Part shown: positions 50,208-60,225 of the stretch, piece after piece
Position numbering within the stretch: the first letter of the stretch is position 1
How the letters are laid out: the number at the start of each line of letters is the position of its first letter
Source of the DNA: Phascolarctobacterium sp.
GTDB taxonomy: Bacteria > Bacillota > Negativicutes > Acidaminococcales > Acidaminococcaceae
Assembly (NCBI GenBank): GCA_030540395.1
Contig: JAUNWI010000002.1
Coordinates: 1 to 64,000 of the forward strand
Length of the DNA stretch: 64,000 bases
Direction of reading: 5' to 3'
Made by a program: the position numbers and the translations under genes
Notes under the pieces: model-generated
The model's database searches: none
What the model saw: only the letters and a program-made list of their open reading frames with translations
What the model was told of the DNA's origin: nothing

Positions 50208-51872
50208 TTGGGAAAATTTCAAAATAAAGTGCAAATCATACCCCTAGGCGGTCTGGGTGAAATCGGTAAAAATATGACTGTCTTTCGGTATGGTGATGAT
50301 ATGATTTTAATCGATGCCGGCTTAATGTTCCCCGAGGATGACATGCTGGGCATTGATTTGGTGATTCCTGATATAACTTATTTAGTTGAAAATCAAGACA
50401 AATTAAAGGGTATCTTCTTGACTCATGGTCATGAGGACCATATTGGTGCGCTGCCCTATGTCATGAAACAGATTGATTGCCCCGTATATGGTACCGCACT
50501 TACTCTGGGCATTTTGCAGGGGCGTTTGAAGGAAAACGGCGTGAGCTCCGAAAATTGCCGCACCATTAAGCCCGGCGACAAAATCTCGGCCGGAGCCTTT
50601 AAGCTGGACTTTATCCGCGTAAACCACAGCATCCCCGATGCTATTGCCATTGCTATTAATACGCCCATCGGTACGATTATTCACACCGGTGACTTCAAAA
50701 TTGACCACACCCCCGTGGACGGACAGGTAACCGAATTCAATAAATTTGCCGAATATGGCGACCGTGGCGTGTTGGCGCTTTTGGCCGACAGCACCAATGC
50801 GGAGCGACCCGGCTTTACCCCCAGCGAAAAGATGGTGGGCAAAACCTTTGATGATGAATTCCGTTATGCCAAAAACCGCATCATTGTGGCCACATTCTCT
50901 TCCAATGTGCACCGCATTCAGCAGGTAATTGATGCAGCCATGAAGTATGACCGCAAGGTGGCAGTTATTGGCCGCAGCATGGTGAATGTAGTGAGCATTG
51001 CCAAGGAGCTGGGCTATTTGAAGGCTCCTGAGGGCGAAATTATTGATATTGACGAAACCAACAATTACACTCCCGACAAGATTGTAATTATTACCACCGG
51101 CAGTCAGGGCGAGCCCATGAGCGCTTTGACCCGCATGGCCATGAATGACCACAAAAAGGTGGACATCATGCCCGGCGATACGGTGATTATTTCCGCAACA
51201 CCTATTCCCGGTAACGAAAAACTGGTTTCCCGCACCATTGACCATTTATACAAGCTGGGTGCGGATGTAATTTACGAAAAGAGTAATGGCGTCCATGTTT
51301 CTGGCCATGCCAGCCAGGAGGAGATCAAGCTGGTGCACAATTTGGTGCGTCCCAAATTTTTTATCCCTGTGCATGGTGAATTCCGCCATCTGATCAAGCA
51401 TGCCAACATTGCTAAGAGTCTGGGCATGCCCAAGGAAAATATCGTCATTGCCGAAAATGGCAGTGTTATTGAAATTACTAAAAATAGTATTGGGATTAAT
51501 GGCAAGGTACAGGCCGGCAAGGTGCTGGTGGATGGCCTTGGCGTGGGCGATGTGGGGAATATCGTGCTCCGCGACCGCCGTCAGCTGTCCCAGGATGGTA
51601 TCATGATCGTTGTTGTGACCATCGACAAGGAAACCTGTCATGTGGTTTCCGGTCCCGATATCGTCTCCCGTGGCTTTGTATATGTGCGTGAGGCCGAGGG
51701 CCTCATGGACGAGGCTAGGGACAAGGTACAGCTGGCACTGGAAAAATGTGAGGAAAATGGCATCTCCGAATGGTCCGCCATTAAATCCACCGTTCGTGAC
51801 AGCTTGGGTCGCTTCCTGTATGAGCGTACCCGCCGCCGTCCCATGATTTTGCCCATTATTATGGAAATTTAA
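50208..51872 (+). CDS. rnj: Ribonuclease J
   Basis: Protein of 554 residues of the metallo-beta-lactamase/beta-CASP class that matures and decays RNA by endo- and 5'-exonucleolytic cuts. The zinc motif is LTHGHEDHIG (near residue 75), followed by DFKIDHTP, and GHASQEEIKL plus PVHGE in the C-terminal half. The start is TTG 50208, 8-9 bp after GGAGGTG; upstream extension to 50163 would read through the ribosome-binding site. The next gene, ftsK, starts 21 bp after. Confidence 0.95.
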   Translation: MGKFQNKVQIIPLGGLGEIGKNMTVFRYGDDMILIDAGLMFPEDDMLGIDLVIPDITYLVENQDKLKGIFLTHGHEDHIGALPYVMKQIDCPVYGTALTLGILQGRLKENGVSSENCRTIKPGDKISAGAFKLDFIRVNHSIPDAIAIAINTPIGTIIHTGDFKIDHTPVDGQVTEFNKFAEYGDRGVLALLADSTNAERPGFTPSEKMVGKTFDDEFRYAKNRIIVATFSSNVHRIQQVIDAAMKYDRKVAVIGRSMVNVVSIAKELGYLKAPEGEIIDIDETNNYTPDKIVIITTGSQGEPMSALTRMAMNDHKKVDIMPGDTVIISATPIPGNEKLVSRTIDHLYKLGADVIYEKSNGVHVSGHASQEEIKLVHNLVRPKFFIPVHGEFRHLIKHANIAKSLGMPKENIVIAENGSVIEITKNSIGINGKVQAGKVLVDGLGVGDVGNIVLRDRRQLSQDGIMIVVVTIDKETCHVVSGPDIVSRGFVYVREAEGLMDEARDKVQLALEKCEENGISEWSAIKSTVRDSLGRFLYERTRRRPMILPIIMEI

Positions 51873-51893
51873 TTGTGTGAGGAGAAAGCAAGC

Positions 51894-54614
51894 TTGGCTA
51901 GTAAAAGAGTGAAAAGAAAGCAACAACAGCATACTGAATCACATGTAGCAGTTTATGCAGCGGGCTTCCTTTTCCTGGTGGGCCTGCTTACTGCCGCTGG
52001 CATAGTTTTGGATGTTGAAGGCGGCGTACTGGGCTTTGTGGCCAAATGTGAGCTTTATCTTTTGGGTAAGGGTAGCTTTGTGCTGCCTTTGACCTGCTTT
52101 TTGCTGAGCTGGAAGCTCTTTTGGGATGGAAAGCTTGGCCTGTGGCAGAAAAAAACACTGGCTCTTTTCTTGGTGATGCTGTGCCTTTTAGGCACAGCTC
52201 ATCATGTTTTTGTGCCTGTAACAGAGGAGCTTGCGCCCCACCTTTTGCCCCAGGGAGGTGGCTTAGTGGGTGGCATTTTGGTGCTGCCCCTGCATCGTTA
52301 TTTAGGGAATGTGGGCAGCTGGATGATTCTAGCTTTAGGCTGGCTGTGCGCCGCAAGCCTTTTGTTGCCCGTGGGCACCATTTTTGGCTGGTTTACGGAT
52401 TTGGTGGCTGCCATTACGGGCAAGAGCGACGAGGAGCTGGAAAAAGCTCTGCAGGAGGAAAAGGAGCCCCCTCAAAAAGGCACCAAGAATATTTTTAAGC
52501 CCATTAGCTTTGGCAAAGCACCTCAGGCTGAGGACGTTAGTGGCGGAGCAAAGTCTGCTAAGAAAAATAATATTGAAAAGGTATATCGCAGTGGGGAGTT
52601 TGGCAGCTTTACTGATGGTATCGAGAAAAAGTCCTCCTTTAAGCGCATTTTAGGAGGCGGGGATAACCCCTATGACCAGGAGCAGGTAAAGCAGGAGCTG
52701 GAGCGTGACCCCATCCAGCTGCCAGAATGGCAGGAAGCACCCCGTGAATTTGACAGGGAGCGCAACATCGTGCTGCGCCCCGTCATCAATTATGATACTG
52801 CCCAAGGGCCTGTGACTACGCCGGAGACTGTTAATACATCTGAGCCGGCCCCTGCGGCAGAGCCGCCTCGCAAGGAGGAAGCTCCCTCCGTAATTCATAA
52901 TTTTTATCGGGAGCAAAAGCAGGAGGATAGCCCTGCTTTCCAAGGCAGTGTTGCTGCTAAGGAGGAAGCTGCTTCTGCCAGTGTGTGGGATTTGGAACTG
53001 GAGGAGCCGGAGCAGGAAAGACAAATCACTATTTATGATAGTGCGGATAAGATTCAAGGGGCGGAGGCAGAGCCAGCGGCGCCTGCCGCTGGCGTGCCTG
53101 CAAGCCCTGCTTGCGCCGCGCTCGCCGCAGATGCGGGCGAGCAGGAGGCGGTAGCGGCTGCACCGGCCTATACGCTTCCGCCGCTGGAACTGTTAAACAG
53201 TCCCAAGGTCAGCGACCCGAACTCCTATCAGCGTGATATTATGGAGCAATGCGCTATTTTGGAGCAAACCTTGGCAGACTTTAGGGTGCGGGCCAAGGTT
53301 ATCGCCGTCACCCGTGGTCCCTCTGTTACTCGCTTTGAGCTGGAGCCCGCACCCGGTGTAAAGGTTAGCTCCGTGGTGAATTTGGCGGACGATATAGCCC
53401 TGCGCCTGGCGGCGCCAGGCGTGCGCATTGAAGCCCCCATTCCGGGCAAATCAGCCATCGGCATCGAGGCGCCCAATACGAAAAATGACACCGTGTGCTT
53501 TAGAGAGGTGGTGGAGGATGCCAAGGTACGCCTTGCCCCCTCCAAGCTGTGCATAGGCCTTGGCAAGGACATCAGCGGCGACATTATCTCCGCCGACTTG
53601 TCCAAAATGCCCCACCTTTTGGTGGCAGGTTCCACGGGCAGCGGCAAATCTGTGTGCATCAACACCATTATTGCCGGCATTTTGTACAAGGCCCGCCCGG
53701 AAGAGGTAAAGCTGATTTTGGTGGACCCCAAGGTGGTAGAGCTGTCTAATTACAATGGCATTCCCCATCTGCTTACTCCCGTAGTGACGGAGCCGAAAAA
53801 GGCGGCCTCCGCATTGCATTGGGCTGTGGCCGAAATGGAGCGGCGCTACAACTGCTTTGCCGAAAGCCATGTGCGGGAAATAAACAGCTATAACGCTCAG
53901 GCAGAGGAAAAAATGCCCTTTATCGTCATCATCATCGACGAGCTTTCCGATTTGATGATGGTGGCTAAGGTGGATGTGGAGGACGCTATTTTACGTCTGG
54001 CCCAAAAGGCCCGCGCCGCCGGTATTCACTTGATTTTGGCCACCCAAAGGCCCTCTGTGGACGTTATCACCGGCATCGTCAAGGCGAATATCCCCTCCCG
54101 CATTGCCTTTGCGGTTTCTTCCCAAACGGACTCCCGTACCATCATTGACATGGGCGGCGCCGAAAAGCTTTTGGGCAAGGGCGATATGCTCTTTTATCCC
54201 ATTGGCTTTAACAAGCCCGTGCGTGTGCAGGGTGCCTTTGTTACCGACGATGAATTAAATAAGATTGTGGACTTTATTGTTAAGCAGTCCATTCCTGTAA
54301 ACTACACCGAAGAGGTGACGGAGCAGGAGCTGGAATGCGATAGCAAGAATAAAAATAATGGCGCTGAGGAAGCAGATAGCGACTCTCAGGCCGAGGATGA
54401 ATTATTTGCGGATGCTTTGAGCTTAGTGTTGGATATGGGTCAGGCATCCAGCTCCATGCTGCAGCGGCGCTTCCGCATCGGGTATACCCGGGCGGCACGC
54501 TTAGTGGATACCATGGAGGAGTTGGGCATTGTGGGTCAATCCGTTGGCTCCAAGCCCCGCGAGGTGATCATGTCAAGACAGGAGGCCGAGGAGCGCTTCC
54601 TAAGGCGTGATTAA
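51894..54614 (+). CDS. ftsK: DNA translocase FtsK/SpoIIIE
   Basis: Protein of 906 residues. Four to five N-terminal membrane helices (about 20-190) are followed by an Ala/Glu/Pro-rich linker (about 200-440), a RecA-like motor with Walker A GSTGSGKS and Walker B IIDELSDL, and a C-terminal gamma winged helix ([20 protein letters not shown]). It pumps chromosomal DNA at the septum. Start TTG 51894 after GAGGAG; TTG 51873 is also in frame but lacks a site. The linker region at about 53050-53170 is unusually GC-rich. Confidence 0.96.
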   Translation: MASKRVKRKQQQHTESHVAVYAAGFLFLVGLLTAAGIVLDVEGGVLGFVAKCELYLLGKGSFVLPLTCFLLSWKLFWDGKLGLWQKKTLALFLVMLCLLGTAHHVFVPVTEELAPHLLPQGGGLVGGILVLPLHRYLGNVGSWMILALGWLCAASLLLPVGTIFGWFTDLVAAITGKSDEELEKALQEEKEPPQKGTKNIFKPISFGKAPQAEDVSGGAKSAKKNNIEKVYRSGEFGSFTDGIEKKSSFKRILGGGDNPYDQEQVKQELERDPIQLPEWQEAPREFDRERNIVLRPVINYDTAQGPVTTPETVNTSEPAPAAEPPRKEEAPSVIHNFYREQKQEDSPAFQGSVAAKEEAASASVWDLELEEPEQERQITIYDSADKIQGAEAEPAAPAAGVPASPACAALAADAGEQEAVAAAPAYTLPPLELLNSPKVSDPNSYQRDIMEQCAILEQTLADFRVRAKVIAVTRGPSVTRFELEPAPGVKVSSVVNLADDIALRLAAPGVRIEAPIPGKSAIGIEAPNTKNDTVCFREVVEDAKVRLAPSKLCIGLGKDISGDIISADLSKMPHLLVAGSTGSGKSVCINTIIAGILYKARPEEVKLILVDPKVVELSNYNGIPHLLTPVVTEPKKAASALHWAVAEMERRYNCFAESHVREINSYNAQAEEKMPFIVIIIDELSDLMMVAKVDVEDAILRLAQKARAAGIHLILATQRPSVDVITGIVKANIPSRIAFAVSSQTDSRTIIDMGGAEKLLGKGDMLFYPIGFNKPVRVQGAFVTDDELNKIVDFIVKQSIPVNYTEEVTEQELECDSKNKNNGAEEADSDSQAEDELFADALSLVLDMGQASSSMLQRRFRIGYTRAARLVDTMEELGIVGQSVGSKPREVIMSRQEAEERFLRRD

Positions 54615-54638
54615 CAAGTAAAGGTGGAGGTACTGACA

Positions 54639-55697
54639 ATGGACACTGAAAAAAGCGTTGGCACTTTGCTTAGAGAAGCCCGCTTGGCTAAGGGCATATC
54701 CCTTTCCGAAGCCGAGCATGGTACCAGCATCCGCGCCAGATATTTGGAGGCCTTGGAAAAGGACGAATATGACAAGACCCCCGGCGAGGTTTTCATGAAG
54801 GGTATGCTGCGCAATTATGGCACCTATTTGGGCTTAAACGGCCCGGAGCTGGTGCAGCTGTATAAGGAACGCGCCGCAGGCGCGACTAAGGAGGCTGTAA
54901 AGAGCTCCGGTATCCGCGAGGTGGATAAGGTACAGCTGAACATTCAGCTGAAGAATCCTCGGGATATTGGCAGCGGCACCGGTCGCATGGAGCTGCCCAG
55001 CCTGCCCAAGGTTGATATGAAGCAGATTATAGCAGGAGTGGGCGTGCTGTTAGTCTTGCTGGGTGGCTATTTTGCCATTCCCAAGGCCATGGACTACTTT
55101 AAAAATATGCCCCAGCCCATAGCCCAGGAAACGAAGCAGAACGTTAAGCAGGCTAAGCCTGCTGTAGCTTTGGACAAAGTACAGGTGGCTATGGAGGCTA
55201 CCGGCGATTGTTGGCTGGAGGTACAGGCTGATGGCAAGGAAATCTTTGCCGGCATGATGCGCGCTAAGGATAAGCAAACCTTCGAGGCCAAGGATAAATT
55301 GATTGTAAAATACGGCAATATTGGTGTGATGAAGCTTGAGGTTAACGGCGAGGCAGTGGATTTGCAGGGTGAGCACGGTGTACAGGTGAAAACCTATAGC
55401 GTGCAGAATGCTTCCGGCGAAGCTGTTAAGCCAGTTAAGCCTGATAATGCCAAGCCAGCTGTACGAGAACAGGCTAAGCAGCCTGAAGCCGTAGCAAGGC
55501 CGACGACCATGAGTGAGCCTGCTCCAGCGCCCGCTGCGCCACAAGCAGCGCCTCAAGCTGTGGCTAGCTCTGAGCTAGAGCCTGCAGCTGCAACAACCAA
55601 TAAAGCTACCACTGATACTAACAATAAAGCTTCAGCTGAAGTTACAACTAAAGCGACGACGCCTGCCGTAGCAGCTAGCCCGCAGGCTAAACAATAG
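54639..55697 (+). CDS. rodZ: RodZ-like cytoskeletal/HTH membrane protein
   Basis: Protein of 352 residues. An N-terminal helix-turn-helix (VGTLLREARLAKGISLSEAE, residues about 5-75), one membrane helix (about 132-150), then a DUF4115 domain (about 180-260; GDCWLEVQADGKEIFAGMM) and a low-complexity tail rich in Ala, Thr and Pro. RodZ anchors MreB for cell shape. ATG 54639 follows AGGTGGAGGT; an in-frame GTG at 54624 lies inside that site. Same strand as ftsK, 24 bp after it. Confidence 0.93.
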   Translation: MDTEKSVGTLLREARLAKGISLSEAEHGTSIRARYLEALEKDEYDKTPGEVFMKGMLRNYGTYLGLNGPELVQLYKERAAGATKEAVKSSGIREVDKVQLNIQLKNPRDIGSGTGRMELPSLPKVDMKQIIAGVGVLLVLLGGYFAIPKAMDYFKNMPQPIAQETKQNVKQAKPAVALDKVQVAMEATGDCWLEVQADGKEIFAGMMRAKDKQTFEAKDKLIVKYGNIGVMKLEVNGEAVDLQGEHGVQVKTYSVQNASGEAVKPVKPDNAKPAVREQAKQPEAVARPTTMSEPAPAPAAPQAAPQAVASSELEPAAATTNKATTDTNNKASAEVTTKATTPAVAASPQAKQ

Positions 55698-55709
55698 TAG
55701 GAGATTTGC

Positions 55710-57638
55710 ATGAATCGATTTTTACCTATTTCCAGGGAAGAAATTGCAGAACGTGGCTGGGAGCAGCTGGACTTTTTGTTCATTAGCGGCGATGCCTATG
55801 TGGACCATCCTTCCTTTGGCCCGGCGGTGATTTGCCGTGTGCTGGAGGCTCAGGGCTACAAGGTGGCACTTTTGTGCCAGCCTGCCTGGGACAAGCCAGA
55901 AGATTTTGCGGAGCTGGGCAAGCCCCGTTTGGGCGTGCTTATTTCCGGTGGCAATCTGGACTCCATGCTGTGCCATTATACAGCAGCGAAAAATCCCCGC
56001 AGCGTGGATAAATACACCGCTGGGGGCGCGGTGGGCCAACGGCCCGACCATGCCACCATGGTATATGCTCAAATGGTAAAGCGCCTGTGGCCCCATGTGC
56101 CCGTCATCATTGGCGGCATCGAGGCCAGCCTGCGCCGCTTTGTGCATTTTGACTATTGGGAAAACAAGCTGCTGCCCTCTATTTTAGAAAGCAGTCATGC
56201 GGACCTGTTGGTTTATGGCATGGGTGAAAAGCAGATTGTGGAAATTGCGGACTACCTTGCTGGCGGGGCCAGCATGGAGGACATGCGCTATATCCGCGGC
56301 ACGGCCTATGCCTGTGATGAGCTGCCCGAAGGGCAGGAATATGTAAAGCTGCCGGGCTGGAAGGCTATTAGGGATGATAAAAAATTCTTCGCCCAGGCCT
56401 ACCATCTGCAAAGCAGGGAGCAGGACCCCTTCTACGGCAAGCCCGTGGTGCAGCGTGGTCAAAATAAATATATCGTGCAAAATCCTCCTGTTTACCCTCT
56501 GACCCAGAAGGAAATGGATGCGGTTTATGATTTGCCCTATGCGCGCCAGTGGCATCCCAGCTACGACGCCAAGGGCGGCGTAGCGGCACTGGAGGAGGTG
56601 CAGTTTAGCATTGTCAGCTGTCGCGGCTGCTTTGGCAGCTGCTCCTTCTGTGCCATTCATGCCCATCAGGGACGAATTATTCAGGCCCGCAGTCATGAAT
56701 CCATTATTCGCGAGGCCAAAATTATTTCCCAGCTGCCGGGCTTTAAGGGCTATATTCATGACGTGGGCGGGCCCACGGCCAACTTCCGTCATCCCTCCTG
56801 CGCCAAGCAGCTAAAGTATGGCGTCTGCAAGGATCGCCAATGTCTTTTCCCGGAGCCTTGTCCCAATATTGATGCGGACCACAGCGATTATATTGAGCTT
56901 TTAGCTAAGCTTAGAGCCTTACCGGGCATCAAAAAGGTCTTTATCCGCAGCGGCATTCGTTATGATTACCTGCTGGCGGATAAAAAGCAGGAGTTTTTGG
57001 ATGTTTTGTGTCGCTACCACATTAGCGGCCTTTTGAAAATTGCTCCCGAGCATATTGCTCCTCCCGTGCTGAAGCGTATGGGCAAGCCGGGTAAGGAGGT
57101 TTATTTAAAATTTATGCGGGCCTATGCCAAAAAGAACAAAGAGCTGGGCCTGCCCCAATACTTAGTACCCTATTTTATCAGCAGCCATCCTGGCTGCACC
57201 CTGAACAATGCCATTGAGCTGGCGGAGTTTTTGCGGGATATTAAGCATCAGCCGGAGCAGGTGCAGGACTTTATTCCTACTCCCGGCAGTGCGGCTACAG
57301 CCATGTATTATTCCGGGGTGGACCCCACCACCGGCGAAACGATTTTTGTGGCCCGCAATCCCCATGACAAGGCTATGCAGCGCGCTTTGATGCAGTACCG
57401 TGCTCCCCGCAATCGCCAGCTGGTGCTGGACGCATTGCAAAGAGCAGGTCGCACGGATTTAATTGGCACGGAGCCCAAATGCCTTGTGGCGCCAGAGCGC
57501 CACGGGGGCCAGCGTGCCGGGGGCCAGCGGTCCGCCAGCGCCTCCCGCTCTGGCGGTGCCAGTGGCCGCGCTGATGGCAGGCCGGGCAGGGCAGCGGGCA
57601 AGAGCCAAGCTGCTCCTGCCAAAAAACGTCGCTCTTAG
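55710..57638 (+). CDS. YgiQ-family radical SAM protein
   Basis: Protein of 642 residues. The N-terminal UPF0313 domain has FLFISGDAYVDHPSFGPAVI. The radical SAM cluster motif is CRGCFGSCSFC (about residue 304), with CFGSC giving the CxxxCxxC form. The tail (about 590-642) is low complexity, Gly/Arg/Ala-rich, ending in Lys/Arg. The family is widespread and its substrate is unknown. Twelve bp after rodZ. Confidence 0.9.
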   Translation: MNRFLPISREEIAERGWEQLDFLFISGDAYVDHPSFGPAVICRVLEAQGYKVALLCQPAWDKPEDFAELGKPRLGVLISGGNLDSMLCHYTAAKNPRSVDKYTAGGAVGQRPDHATMVYAQMVKRLWPHVPVIIGGIEASLRRFVHFDYWENKLLPSILESSHADLLVYGMGEKQIVEIADYLAGGASMEDMRYIRGTAYACDELPEGQEYVKLPGWKAIRDDKKFFAQAYHLQSREQDPFYGKPVVQRGQNKYIVQNPPVYPLTQKEMDAVYDLPYARQWHPSYDAKGGVAALEEVQFSIVSCRGCFGSCSFCAIHAHQGRIIQARSHESIIREAKIISQLPGFKGYIHDVGGPTANFRHPSCAKQLKYGVCKDRQCLFPEPCPNIDADHSDYIELLAKLRALPGIKKVFIRSGIRYDYLLADKKQEFLDVLCRYHISGLLKIAPEHIAPPVLKRMGKPGKEVYLKFMRAYAKKNKELGLPQYLVPYFISSHPGCTLNNAIELAEFLRDIKHQPEQVQDFIPTPGSAATAMYYSGVDPTTGETIFVARNPHDKAMQRALMQYRAPRNRQLVLDALQRAGRTDLIGTEPKCLVAPERHGGQRAGGQRSASASRSGGASGRADGRPGRAAGKSQAAPAKKRRS

Positions 57639-57654
57639 GAGCGGAGGTTACACT

Positions 57655-58656
57655 ATGTTGCGTATGTTATTGCTGGCGCTGGTGACTGCCTGCAGCCTCC
57701 TGGCCACAGCTGGCTGTGGCTCGGAGGCGGAGGGCAAGCCACCGGTTGCCACCCGCACGCTTCGCCTATATTCGGAGCTGGACAGCAGCTTCACTACGGA
57801 TTTGGTGGAGAGCTTTAATAAAACCAATAAGGATGGTCTCAAGGTCCAATTTTTGGGCGAGCTCAAGGCAGGGGAGACCCTGCCGGACGTAGTTCTGGCA
57901 GAGCAGCGTACCCTGTATGGACTCAAGCAGCAGCAAAAGCTGCAGCCGGCCAAGCTGGCCTTGGCCAGTAGGCTGCCTGCCAAGCTGCAGGATAAGGAAG
58001 GCTATTGGTACGGCGTCTTTTACGACCCGGCAGTGCTTTTGGTGAACCAATATTTTGCCCGCACCATTGGGCAGAGCAGTCTTAAGGGCTGGACGGATTT
58101 GGAAAACAATGAAAAGCTGCGCATAGCCATGGAAAACCTGTCCGATAGTAACAGCACCCAAAATTTTTTGGGCTCCCTGGCGGACAGCATGGGTGAGACC
58201 ACCTCCCTTAATTATCTGTGGAATATCAACCGCTTTGTGGGCCAATATGCCAAGTTTCCCTTTACCTCCATCCGCATGACCGCGGTGGGGGATGCGGATG
58301 TGGCTATTACCCGCCAAAGCTACGTTTTTAAATATTTAGAGAATAAATTTCCCGCTTATGTGGTGCATCCCAAGGAGGGTACACCGGTAAATCTGTACTG
58401 CGTTGGTCTGTTTAAGGACTGCAGCGCGGAGCAGAAAAAGGCTGCGCTGCAGTTTATGAGCTGGCTCATGAGCAGTGACAGGGTGCAGGCCGTGGCGCAA
58501 ACCCATAACACGGGCTATATGTTCATCTTCCCCCGGGGTGTGGACGCAAAGCCTGTGGATGCCGACAAGCTGTGGCTGAACACGAGCTATTTGGAGGCCG
58601 CCAAGCAGGAGGCCCTGACCAATAGATGGCTGGAAAGAGTGCGCTTTAGTAAATAA
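57655..58656 (+). CDS. Substrate-binding lipoprotein of an ABC-type importer
   Basis: Protein of 333 residues with a signal peptide and lipobox LLATAGC (Cys about residue 21). The fold resembles type II periplasmic binding proteins for iron, spermidine or sugars: LRLYSELDSSFTTDLVESF at the start of the mature part, and YGVFYDPAVLLVN. No permease or ATPase gene follows, so its transporter is elsewhere or lost. GGAGGTT precedes the ATG, 17 bp after the YgiQ stop. Confidence 0.8.
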   Translation: MLRMLLLALVTACSLLATAGCGSEAEGKPPVATRTLRLYSELDSSFTTDLVESFNKTNKDGLKVQFLGELKAGETLPDVVLAEQRTLYGLKQQQKLQPAKLALASRLPAKLQDKEGYWYGVFYDPAVLLVNQYFARTIGQSSLKGWTDLENNEKLRIAMENLSDSNSTQNFLGSLADSMGETTSLNYLWNINRFVGQYAKFPFTSIRMTAVGDADVAITRQSYVFKYLENKFPAYVVHPKEGTPVNLYCVGLFKDCSAEQKKAALQFMSWLMSSDRVQAVAQTHNTGYMFIFPRGVDAKPVDADKLWLNTSYLEAAKQEALTNRWLERVRFSK

Positions 58657-58722
58657 AGTGCTTAGAAGCTAAGGGTGAGCGTTAAAAGCAGCGCTTGGAT
58701 AAATAGAAGGAGGAAGGAATAG

Positions 58723-60042
58723 ATGAAGATAGGTATGGTCAGCCTGGGCTGTCCCAAGAATCTGGTGGATTCCGAGGTTATGCTGGGCCTGATTCGCGAA
58801 AAACAGCTGGAAATCACCAACGACCCAGCGGAGGCCGATTTGATTATTGTTAACACCTGTGGCTTTATTGAAAGTGCCAAGGAGGAGTCCATCAACACGG
58901 TGCTGCAAATGGCGGAATACAAGCAAAATGGCAGCTGCAAATATCTGGTGATGACGGGCTGCTTGGGCCAACGCTATGCGGATGAGCTGTTCGAAAGCAT
59001 GCCTGAGGTGGATGCCATCGTGGGTACCGACAGCTTTACCGATATCGGTTGGGTTATCGATCAGGTTATGGCAGGCAAGCGCCTGAAGCATATGGAGAAG
59101 CTGGAAAGCAAAAATGTGGCTATGCCGCCCCGCATGCTGACTACCCCTAGCTACATGGCCTATTTGAAGATTGCTGAGGGCTGCGACAATTGCTGCTCCT
59201 ACTGCATCATTCCCCAGCTCCGTGGACCCTATACATCCCGCCCCTATGACGAGGTGATGGCGGAGGCCAAGGCGCTGGCTGACAGCGGCATCAAGGAGCT
59301 CATTGTAGTGGCTCAGGATACCACTCGCTATGGCGAGGACAGCACTGGTAAGCTGCTTTTGCCCCAGCTGCTGCGTGACTTGAACGCTTTAGAGGGCATT
59401 GAGTGGATTAGGGTGATGTACCTTTATCCCAATAATTTTACGGACGAGCTTATTGAAGCCTTTGCCACCTTGGACAAGGTTTGCAAATATATCGATATTC
59501 CCCTACAGCACGCTAGCGACAGATTGCTGGACAGCATGAATCGTTATGATACCCGTGAGCAGGTGGAGACTTTATTAAACAAGCTGCGCACCCGCATCCC
59601 CGGTATTACCATCCGCACCACCTTCATCGTGGGCTTCCCCGGCGAAACCGAGGAGGACTTTGAGGAGCTGAAGGATTTTGTAGAAAAACAGCGCTTTGAA
59701 AATGCCGGTGTTTTCCAATATTCCCAGGAGGAGGGCACCGTGGCTGGCGCCATGGAGAACCAAATTGCTCCGGAAGTGAAGGAAAACCGCTACCACGAGC
59801 TCATGGCCTTGCAGGCCGGTATTTCCGAAGAAATCCATCAGGAGCGCGAGGAAGCAGAGCTGGAGGTTTTGGTGGAGGGCTTTGACGAGGACAATTTGGC
59901 CTATGGTCGCAGCAGCCACGAGGCTCCGGACATTGATGGTACCATCTTTATTGAAAATGCCGAGGGACTTGCAGTGGGCGATATGGTACGCGTCCGCATC
60001 CTACAAGGATTTACTTATGAGATGGTAGCGGAAAAGGTATAA
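58723..60042 (+). CDS. rimO: Ribosomal protein S12 methylthiotransferase
   Basis: Protein of 439 residues. It has the N-terminal UPF0004 domain with GCPKNLVDSE and C-containing NTCGFIESAKEES, the radical SAM motif CDNCCSYC (near residue 150), and a C-terminal TRAM domain. RimO adds a methylthio group to Asp88 of S12; the MTTase branch is fixed by MVSLGCPKNLVDSE. AAGGAGG precedes ATG. Confidence 0.95.
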   Translation: MKIGMVSLGCPKNLVDSEVMLGLIREKQLEITNDPAEADLIIVNTCGFIESAKEESINTVLQMAEYKQNGSCKYLVMTGCLGQRYADELFESMPEVDAIVGTDSFTDIGWVIDQVMAGKRLKHMEKLESKNVAMPPRMLTTPSYMAYLKIAEGCDNCCSYCIIPQLRGPYTSRPYDEVMAEAKALADSGIKELIVVAQDTTRYGEDSTGKLLLPQLLRDLNALEGIEWIRVMYLYPNNFTDELIEAFATLDKVCKYIDIPLQHASDRLLDSMNRYDTREQVETLLNKLRTRIPGITIRTTFIVGFPGETEEDFEELKDFVEKQRFENAGVFQYSQEEGTVAGAMENQIAPEVKENRYHELMALQAGISEEIHQEREEAELEVLVEGFDEDNLAYGRSSHEAPDIDGTIFIENAEGLAVGDMVRVRILQGFTYEMVAEKV

Positions 60043-60050
60043 GTGTGATT

Positions 60051-60177
60051 ACTCCCACCGCCTCGCAAGCTCGGCACCTCCCTCAAAGAGGGAGGAATGA
60101 GTAAAGTTTTAAAATTGATCTTGTGCTCCCTCCTAGAGGAAGCTGTCATTTTGCTTTGGCAAAATGACTGAGGGAGA
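60051..60177. repeat. Miniature inverted-repeat-type element, rich in CTCCCTC
   Basis: Holds CCTCCCTC/GAGGGAGG (60077-60084 with 60088-60095), CATTTTGC/GCAAAATG (60147-60154 with 60159-60166), and CTCCCTC/GAGGGAG (60126-60132 with 60170-60176). The style of CTCCCTC...GAGGGAG elements is common between genes of gut Firmicutes. No gene inside. It fills most of the 183-bp gap between rimO and cinA. Confidence 0.75.
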
Positions 60178-60225
60178 ATAGTATGTATAGAGGTTCGATG
60201 ACGGAGGAGCTAGGAGTTGATTTAG

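Noticed and set aside
53040-53170. Possible frameshift or foreign insert in the ftsK linker
   Set aside because: The stretch is GC-rich and Ala/Glu/Pro-rich, but the frame stays open on both sides and such linkers are variable in FtsK.
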